DNA from: Prorocentrum cordatum
Taxonomy: Eukaryota; Sar; Dinophyceae; Prorocentrales; Prorocentraceae
DNA: 47,500 bases
NCBI GenBank assembly: GCA_963575745.1
Contig: CAUYUJ010000671.1
Location: forward strand, 10,001 to 57,500
Direction of reading: 5' to 3'
Shown: one piece after another, positions 9,979 to 18,700 of the stretch
How positions within the stretch are numbered: the first letter of the stretch is position 1
Layout of the letters: each line of letters begins with the position of its first letter
The notes under the pieces: model-generated
The model's input: the letters and a program-made list of their open reading frames with translations, nothing else
Database searches by the model: none
Told to the model about the DNA's origin: nothing
Translations under genes and position numbers: made by a program

Positions 9979-10001
9979 CCTGTAGCCATTTTCGGCTCAG
10001 G
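9979..10001 (+). other. Relic of the dinoflagellate spliced leader
   Basis: CCTGTAGCCATTTTCGGCTC plus AGG matches the 22-nt dinoflagellate spliced leader (CCGTAGCCATTTTGGCTCAA plus G) except for one substitution or insertion near the 5' end, one inserted C after ATTTT and one A-to-G change. It ends in AG and lies 90 bp before the ATG at 10091. Such genomic relics are known to arise when a trans-spliced mRNA is copied back into the genome. The AG could also serve as a trans-splice acceptor. Confidence 0.75.
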
Positions 10002-10090
10002 GCCCCGCCCCCCAAGCGGCGCCGGCGCGTGCGCGCGTGCGCGCGGCGCGCGCGCGGCGGGCGCGCGGAGCCGCCCCGCCAAGCCCGCGA

Positions 10091-10158
10091 ATGGCCGGCC
10101 GGCGGGCGCTCGCGCTGTTCGGCCCGCCCGGGTCGGGCAAGAGCACCCACGGCGCCAG
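10091..10158 (+). CDS. Adenylate kinase exon 1 (P-loop)
   Basis: MAGRRALALFGPPGSGKSTH followed by GA and the first two bases of an Arg codon. GPPGSGKST is the Walker A loop. The 5' region between the spliced-leader relic and the ATG is extremely GC-rich. The donor is GATCTCC. The seven bases AGGATCT occur both here (10157-10163) and at the intron end (11882-11888), so the cut could fall anywhere within them. GA-AG is the placement that keeps an AG acceptor. Unspliced, the frame ends at a TAA 14 codons into the intron. Confidence 0.88.
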
Positions 10159-13100
10159 GATCTCCAAGGGCGTTCTAGATGTCGAGGGCATATAAAAAAC
10201 GCCCCTGCCCTGGTTTACGAGGCGCTGTGCGCTGAAACATCTGTGGGCCGACGCGGTAAACCCTGCGCGATGTGCCGCGTCCTGGCGGCTCTAGGCTTTG
10301 GGGGTTCCCAGAGGGTTTACCGACCACGCACTTGTAACCCAGGGTAGGGTCGTTTTTCCATCCCTCAAAGATGGGGTCGGAGTAGATGGGGTCGGAGGAT
10401 CGCGCCGCATCGCCGATGCATCGGCGATGCATCGGCGATGCGGCTCGAGGTGGGGCCCAAGTTTCTCCATGCCGACGTCGCCGATGCATCGCCGACGTCG
10501 CTAGTGCGTCGCCAGTGCGTCGCCGATGCATCACCGATGCATCGGCGATGCGGCGCGATCCTCCGACCCCATCTACTCGGACCCCATGTAGGAGGCCTCT
10601 AATTTACAAGGGTGTCCTCGAGGGCGCGAATCTATTCGCGCTTCGCGCTTCGCGGTTCGGCTCCGATTCCTCATCCTCCTCTTCTCCCCCTGCGGGGCGG
10701 CGCGAGAGCGCGAAGTTGGACGCCCTTGGATCACAGAGGAGGGGAACCCAGACGGGCTCGCGTCCTGAAATATTAGGACGGGAGGCTTCTCTGGCCGTTT
10801 TGGGCCTCATGGGGGCGTTTACCGGATCCCAAGTCAAGAAACCGGCCCAGGGTGAAAAGCCAGTCCAGGGGAGAGGGACCTGACTCCCAGGGACCCCGTA
10901 TTGAAAACATCAGGACACCGTATGTCTGGGAAGGCACCGATACCGCTACCCTTGCCTCGTTTTCTTTTACTTCTGGGCTCTCTTTGGAGGCCCTCGTCGC
11001 CACCGCCGCGTTCGCCGCACAATCCTGGTCAGAACGCGCCCCAGGGGGAGGTCCGGGGAGTAGTGTTAAGTCGGGCCTGTCCCTCGACAGGAGTGTTCTT
11101 TTTAAATCGTATGGGGACGATTGGTGGACTATTTTTGAGCAGTTTTGGGGGGGTATTTCTTGACTATGTTTTATTTTTCGTCCAGAATCGGCCTGTTGAG
11201 GAACAAAAATCGCGACGGCAGGTTTTTCCCTGTTTTCGGTCTCGGGGGGCCCTTTCCAGGCCTCGGGGCCGTCAGAAAACGACTCGGAATGCAGAAACGG
11301 GTCCCTGGGAAGGGGTCCAGGCCCGTGGCGGTCGACGGGGGCGGTAGAAGCTCGACCACAAGAGACCTTCCACGAGAAACACAACCCCTACAGGCGGATT
11401 TTGGGCAAAAAAGTAAAAGACTCAACAAAAACAACAACTAATTTTTGATTGCTCTATATTGAAATGTCCCCTTATTATTTGTTGACTTGTTTTGAAGATT
11501 TCTCCTGTAGAGGGGCAAGCCCGACTGAACCTTGGAACCCCAGGACGTATATTGATTTCTGGTATGGGAACGTCACGTGCTCCATAGCAAAACCATCGAG
11601 ACCCGAGAAACCCTGGGCACCCAGGAGGCAAGCAGGGTGGTTCTTGGTATGGGTTTCCACTGCAGGTAAACGCACATAAAAAGGGCTAGTGTTTTTCGTT
11701 TCCGTATTATTCCATTTTCCGTAGAGGCCTCTTAGATGGGGTCCAGATGGGGTCGGAGGATCTCGCCGCACCGCCGATGCATCGGCGGTGCATCCTCGAT
11801 GCATCGCCGATACATTGGCGACGCAGGCGTTGAACAAATCGGCCCCTAAAGGCGGATTTTGGGCACCCTTCCGTTCCCCCGAGGATCTGCGAGCTCCTCG
11901 GGCTCGGGCGCGCCTCCATGGGCGACCTGCTGCGCGGGGCGTGCGCCACGGCGGGGGAGGTCGTGCGTGGTGGCCCTGCTCTCGCGTCGTGGCAGCGAGG
12001 AGGATTTTGGGAGGCTTTTTTTGGCAGCTTTCGGCCTCTGGGGGTCCTCGCTGATGGGCGGCGAGCCAGGGGGGGGAAGCGAGGAGGGGCGTGCCTTCTC
12101 GGAAGGCTCGGAAGTCCCCCGGCCTGCTGAGAAGTTTCCTGAGCCTGCCCCGAAGACAGGAAGAACTTCTCGGACTGCCAGAGGCCTTCTGAGAAGTCCC
12201 GCCGCCTTCTGAGAAGGCCTTCTCCTTCTCCTTTCCCCCCCTCGCTCGCCGCCGAGTTGAGCCTCGGGACCGCAAGAAGACGACTCGGGATGAGAAGCTG
12301 GCACCTGGGGAAAAAAAGGTCGGGACGTCGTGGTGTGCCCCGCATGGACCAGCATCGAGGCATCGCACCCTGAGATCCGTCGGCGCGAAGAACATGGAAC
12401 ATCGTAAAGAACAGGACCACCAGTGCCCTGGCATCCTTCTGTGGCATTTCTCGAGCCGGATCGATCTGTCAGGGTCCAGGGGCCCGAAATTAAGCGAAAT
12501 CGCCCGTCTCGACAAACTGTGAGACGCCAGGGTGTCAGAGCATGGTCTGGGAGAGGTTGCAGCCACTATCCAGCGGGGTGGCCTGGTCAGCGACCCCGTG
12601 GTGCTCGGATGCTTCAAGGAATTCGAAGACGAATCATTTCATCAACACAAGCTCGGCGTCCCCCCAACATACTTATACTATGTGTTCGTCGCCCCCCCAG
12701 TGGCGACGCGCGCACGGAGAAATCTTGTAGTGTATGCGTCGTGGCGGGCGCTTTCTGGCCACACCGCGCGAGAAACGATATACCACAAGGTGGGTGCCCT
12801 GTATTTGTTCGGGTCGGACGCGCGCCTCCAAGGCGGACATCTTGTATTAGTGTGTCTCTGTGCGCCCACTTAGCTTTCCGAGCTCCGCGCGAGTGTCTTG
12901 GATCTGCGCTGGGCCCCCGGCGGCACCTCTGGGGCCGCCCCTGGCGCGGTGCGCGCTCCAGGGAAGGGGGCCCAGCGCCGATCCAAGAAATCCGCGCGGA
13001 CCTTCGAAAGTTTATGTTCAGCAGGGAGCAGTAGTCACAGGCACAAAGAAATACAGATTTTCACGAAGATGTGGGGAACTATGGAACGTGGAGGGGGGGG

Positions 13101-15713
13101 GGGCGAAAGCCCAGAACCCATGGACAAAGATAGGGAAGCCTGGAATTCCCAAGGACTCCCGACGTCGTGATGGTTTCACAACGTCGACCCCCAGAGGTCT
13201 GGATCCCTTCCCCCAGACCGCTTTCTCATCCTGAGTCATTTTTCGACGGTCCCGAGGCCCGGTAATGAAGGGCCCCCAGAGGCCGAAAACAGCGAACACC
13301 ATTGCGTCGTATTTTTTCACAACGCGAGGGGGTCATGTGATTTCTGTCCACTGATCGGTGTCCAGGAGTCGACCTGAACGGTGTTTTGGCGATTTCGAGG
13401 GCCGTTTTCGTTTCGATTTTTTCGTTTTACAGCAAAGGTGGATGGATGACAAAACGAGGGAATCTAGGCCTCTCAAATTGGGTCGGAGTAGATGGGGTCG
13501 GATGATCGTGCCGCATCGCCGATGCACCGGCGATGCGGCTCGATGTGGAGACCGATTTTTTCAACGCCTGCGTCGCCAATGTATCGGCGATGCGTCGAGG
13601 ATGCACCGCCGATGCATCGGCGGTGCGGCGAGATCCTCCGACCCCATCTGGACCCCATCTAGGAGGCCTCTACGGAAAATGGAATAATACGGAAACGAAA
13701 AACACTGGCCCTTTTGATTTGCGTCTACCTGCAGTGGAAATCCATACCAAGAACCACCCTGCTTGCCTCCTGGGTGCCCAGGGTTTCTTGAGCCTCGATG
13801 GTTTTGCTATGGAGCACGTGACGTTCCCATACCAGAAATCAATATACGTCCTGGGGTTCCAAGGTTAAGTCGGGCTTGTCCCTCTACAGGAGAAATATTC
13901 AAAACAAGTCAACAAATAACAAGGGGATGTTTCAATATAAAGCAATCTTAGTTGCTGTTTTTTGGGTCTTTTACTTTTTTGCCCCAAATCCGCCTGTAGG
14001 GTTTGGGTTTCTCGTGGAAGGTCTCTTGTGGTCGAGCTTCTACCGCCCACGTCGACCGCCACGGGCCTGGACCCCTTCCCAGGGACCCGTTTTTGCATTC
14101 CGAGTCGTTTTCTGACGGCCCCGATGCCCGGAAAAGGCCCCCCCGGAGACCGAAAGCAGGGAAAAACTTGCCGTCGCGATTTTTTTCCTCCCAGCAGGCA
14201 CCGCTGGCCGAACCCAACGGGCAAACGCCCGAGCCGCCCGAAACGGCCTTGCGCGCGAACGGAGCCGAGGCAATGTGAATCAGCAGCATGAGTCCTTGAG
14301 CCATAGAGGGGGAGGAGGAGGAGGAGGAGGAGGAGGAGGAGGAGGAGGAGGAGGAGGAGGAGGAGGAGGAGGAGGAGGTGGAGGAGGAGGAGGAGGAGGA
14401 AAAGTGCGAGGGGGTCTGGTTGTCGAGGCCTTTGGGGAAAACGAAGAGAGCACTGTCCAGGTCGATCCCTGCTCGTGTCACTCCCTGGGCCCCCCTCTTG
14501 TCCGTGTGCGCCTCTCGAGGAGCTCGGGTGGACCCAGAAGGGGGTCCAGCGACAAAGGGGGTGGTGCAATAGATTTGGTGCAATAGATTTGCGGGGTTGC
14601 AACACATCTGGGGCGTGCACCACATTCCTGGGCGCAAATGTACTGCTGGATCTTCGCGTGCACTATTCACTACTTGCAGGACAATGCAATACAATTCTCC
14701 GGCGCAGTGAAGTTGCAACACAATCACCCCAAATCTATATTGCACCACTCCCTTTCAGCTGGACCCCCTTGTTGGGTCGACCGAACTCCTGTTAGTGTGC
14801 ACCTCTCGGGTCGGGCGAAAGGGGGGGATAGCAAAGGGGGGGTTTGAGAAGCAGCTCACGTAGCTGATTTCCCCGGCGCCTCCCGGCGCCGGAGGCGACT
14901 CTGTATCGAGGAACGGGCCCCTCGGTGGGGCCGAAACCAGCTGCATGGTGCAAATTTCGTAACCCCCCCTTTCCCAATCCCCCCCTTTCGTCCGGCCCGA
15001 ACCCTGTCCACGCCGCCGCGGCCTGTGTCAATTCGAGACAGGAGGCCGCCTGCCCAACAGCGGCCGCTGTTGGTTTGGGACAACATTTGCTGTTGGGCAT
15101 TGTGCCCATTCTTTCCGTGCCCATCTCGGGCGTCCAAACACATCTATTGCACCACCCCCTTTCAGCTGGACCCCTTTTGGACCGAACTTGTGTTTGTGTG
15201 CACCTCTCGGGTCGGGCGAAAGGGGGGGAATAGCAAAGGGGGGCTTGAGAAGCAGCTCACGTAGCTGATTTCCCCGGCGCCTCCCGGCGCCGGAGGCGAC
15301 TCTGTCTCGAGGAACGGGCCCCTCGGTGAGGCCGAAACCAGCTGCATGCTGCAAATTTTTTAGCCCCTCCTTTCCCAATCCCTCTTGCGACTTGGAGCGC
15401 CTCTTGGAGCCATCCTGGGCCATCTTGGACGCTGCGGCGCCTCCGTCCCCCCCCCCTCCAGGTCCAGGGGAGGGGGTAGGGGGAGGGGTCCAGACCCCCC
15501 CCCGCCCGCAAGCCGTCTCGCTCACTCCCACCCGCCCTCCCAACACATACGTAGCACCCGAGTCTGGCCCGAGCCTCAGCACAGTCAGCAGTCGTCTTTG
15601 GATGGGTAGCTACTGGGGGCCAATCCGCCGCCGCCACCGCCGCCTCCGCCGCCGCCGCCGCCGCCGCCGCTGCCGCCGCCGCCGCAGCCGCAGCCGCTGC
15701 CGCTACCGCTACC

Positions 15714-15751
<38 letters not shown>

Positions 15752-18700
15752 AGCCGCCGCAGCCGCCGCAGCCGCCGCCGCCGCCGCCGCAGCCGCCGCC
15801 GCAGCCGCCGCCGCCTCCGCCAAGTGTACTCTGTATCGTTTTTTGACAGGGATGGTGTGGGGGGGGGCGCATCGGGTTGGCTGCGCATGTTCCGAATTTG
15901 GAGGCAGAGTGTGTTTTGTATGGTTTTTTAAAAGGGATTATGGGGGGGGTGTTGTCATGGACTCGGCTTGGCCCCCAGTCGCCTGGGGGAGGGGGGTGTT
16001 TATTAATAGGGAACAGTGATAACCCCCTCCCCCGAGCAGGGGAAGGAGGGGTAAGAGAGAAGAACAAACTCGCTACGCCACCGTAGCCTTAAAGGGCTGG
16101 TGGGATTCCGCAACCCCCCCCTTTCCCAATCCCCCCCTCCTCGTCCGGCCCGAGCCTCGAGGAGTGGCTGGGGCGGCAGGGCCCCGGCGCCGGCGTGCTG
16201 CTGGACGGGCTGCCGCGCACCGCCGACCAGGCCCGCGCGCTGGACGCGCTGCTAGCGGCGGAGGGCAGCCGTGTCGAGGCCGTGGTGGTGCTCCGAGGGT
16301 CGTGGCGATCGAACTGGGTACGGAAAGGATCTCAAGCAGTGGCGAAGCGTCCCGGCTTGCCTATAGCCCCACCAGACAATGTTCTAAAAACCTTTTGTGG
16401 TTTCCAGGAAATGTTCTTAGAACATTTCTGGCGGAGTCTGTCTTGTTTTAACACATCGGGATTTTGTTCTAAGAGCATTGTTTTTGTTATTAGAACGTTT
16501 TTGGGTTCTAAGAAGTATGACTATAGGAATGCCGGGACGGTCGGTCCCTGCTCAAGAATCAGAGGAGGAACGCCCAGACATGTCAGCCACGCGCAGGGGG
16601 GGGGTGGGGGGAGGGGGGGAGGGTTCTTAGAAGCACCCTGCTTCTAAGAAGCCTTCCCCCCTCCCCCACCCCCCTGTGCGCGCCGCCAGGCATGACTGCG
16701 TCGTAGCAAAAGTCAGGACGGGAGGCTTTTGGCTGTTTTCGGCCCCGGGGGGCCCTTCCCGGGCCCCGGGGCCGTCAAAAAACGACTCAGGACGGAAAGC
16801 CGATCCCAGGGAACGGGTCGGGGCTTCCAGGGACGCCGTCTTGAAAAAATCAGGACGTCGCATGTCTGGGAAAGAATCATAGGAGGAAAATATACCCGTA
16901 CCGCTAGGCTTCTTCGCCCATTTTTCCCTTGTTCGGGCCTCCTGGGAGGCCCTCGTCGCCGCCGCTGGATTCGCCTCGCACTCCTTGTCAGAACGCACCC
17001 CGGGAGAGGTCCAGGGGGTAGCGGTATCGGTATCTTTCTGTCTCCCCGAAGAATCGGTACGATGCCCAACGGCAGTTCTTGCTCATTCTGAACAAGAGTC
17101 GCTGTCCGCGCCGCCGCGGACGTTGTTCGTTGAATGCCAAAAGCCGCCTGCTCAACGGTGGCCGCTGTCGGTTTTGGACAACCTTTGAGCACAGCGCTCA
17201 TTCGCTGTTGGGCATTGTACGCATTTTTTCCGTACCCACTTCGGGCGTCCAAATATGGGAACATCGGGGAGACGCAAGACTCGAGAGCGGGTGCTGCCGA
17301 TGCTTCTTGACGTGCGCGTCCCGGGTTTGGACGGTCCAGTTTTCGGGGGTTGTCTGCGGCGGGTCCAGTCTTCGGGGGTTGTCAGACTGGGTCTCGTCAG
17401 TTTCATGGTGGCCCCGTCAGGCCAACCCGAGTCCCCCGAACCCGAGTCTTACGTCTCCCCGAGATACGTCGGCCACGCGCAGAAGAGGGTGGGGTCACGG
17501 GGGAAGCACTCCTGCTTCTCAGAGGGCGCGGGCCTGATCTGTTGCTGTGAGGCCAGCGCCTTCTCAAGAAGCAGCCTCCTTCTAAGAACTCGGCATCGCT
17601 CGGACGTGTGCATTTTTCCTTCGGCGAGGGCCATCGAGGAGCATCCTTGATCATTTGGCGAAAAACCACGCACGAAACCGACAAAAAACACAGGAAATGG
17701 ACGTCCGAGCGATGCCCAGAGAAGCCTTCCCCCTTCCCCCTTGGCCCCTTTGTGCGCGCGACCGAGGAAGGCATCGATGCCGCTACCTCCTCGCCTCGTC
17801 TTCGCCTTCTGGGGCCCCCTGTGCGGCCCTCGTCGCCGCGGCTGGCTCCGCCTCGAAATCCTGGTCGGAACGCACCCCGGGGGGGAGGTCCAGGGAGTAC
17901 AGTCAGGGCGCTGAAAAAGGAAGCCTTTTCGTTGGGGAGGGGCTCCGTGTTCCTTAGTTGTTTCGCAGTTTGCCGTGGGTTTTCTTTAGGTTTTCCATGG
18001 GAAATCGAAGTTCAATGTGTGGAGAAAAGGGGCCTCGTTCCTTATTTAGGGTTCCTTAGGTCAACGCCCCGACTGTAGCGACACCGGTATCTTTCGGTTC
18101 CCCCAGGTGCTGGAGACCCCGGACGAGGATCGAGACACAGCAGAACTGCACAACTATAAACTTTCGGAGCTCCGCGCGGAGCTCTTGGATCGGCGCTGAG
18201 CCCCCCTTCCTGGCGCGCGGAGCGCGCCAGCGCGCCAGGGGCGCCGTCAGTCAGCGGCGAGCGAGCGAGGGGGGGGTAAGTGAGAAGGAGAAGGCCATCT
18301 CACGAGGTGGCGGATCTTCTCAGAAGCCTTCGCGCCCTCTGAGAGGTCTCCCCTGTCTTCGGGGAGAGCTCACGAGACCCTCCAGAAGCCCAGAGGCCTT
18401 CCGAGCCTTTCGAGAAGGCCCGCCCCTCCCCACTCCCCCCCGGGCCTGCCGCCGAGCCAGAGGCGCCCCCGAGGGGGGGGGCTGGCTTCGATCCAAGGGA
18501 ATCCGCGTGCGCGCCTGCCCTCCGAAGCATCTCCGTCTCACTGGCCAGTTTCGGTCCCGTCGGATGCTTGACCCTTTCCCCTCGACACGTCGATCGTTGG
18601 AAGCAGGTCTTTCTGGACTCCCAGATGCCAGTCTACTCTCGGCGCCTTCGTGCTTCAATGATCGAGCGGTGTCCCCTGTTCCTCCTTCAGGGGGCGGGCG

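Noticed and set aside
10400-10570. CRISPR-like spaced repeats of GATGCATCGGCGATGC
   Set aside because: Units are palindromic, irregularly spaced and enclosed by terminal inverted repeats, so they belong to a TIR element. The genome is eukaryotic.
12619-12870. Continuation of exon 3 as an open frame of 113 residues
   Set aside because: After FK the family would need EWL-type sequence, which is found in exon 4. The continuation (FEDESFHQHK...) has no counterpart in adenylate kinases.
16080-16100. Second spliced-leader-like match (CCGTAGCC...GGCTGG)
   Set aside because: Only the first eight bases match well; the ATTTTGGCTCAAG part is missing. It lies inside intron 3.
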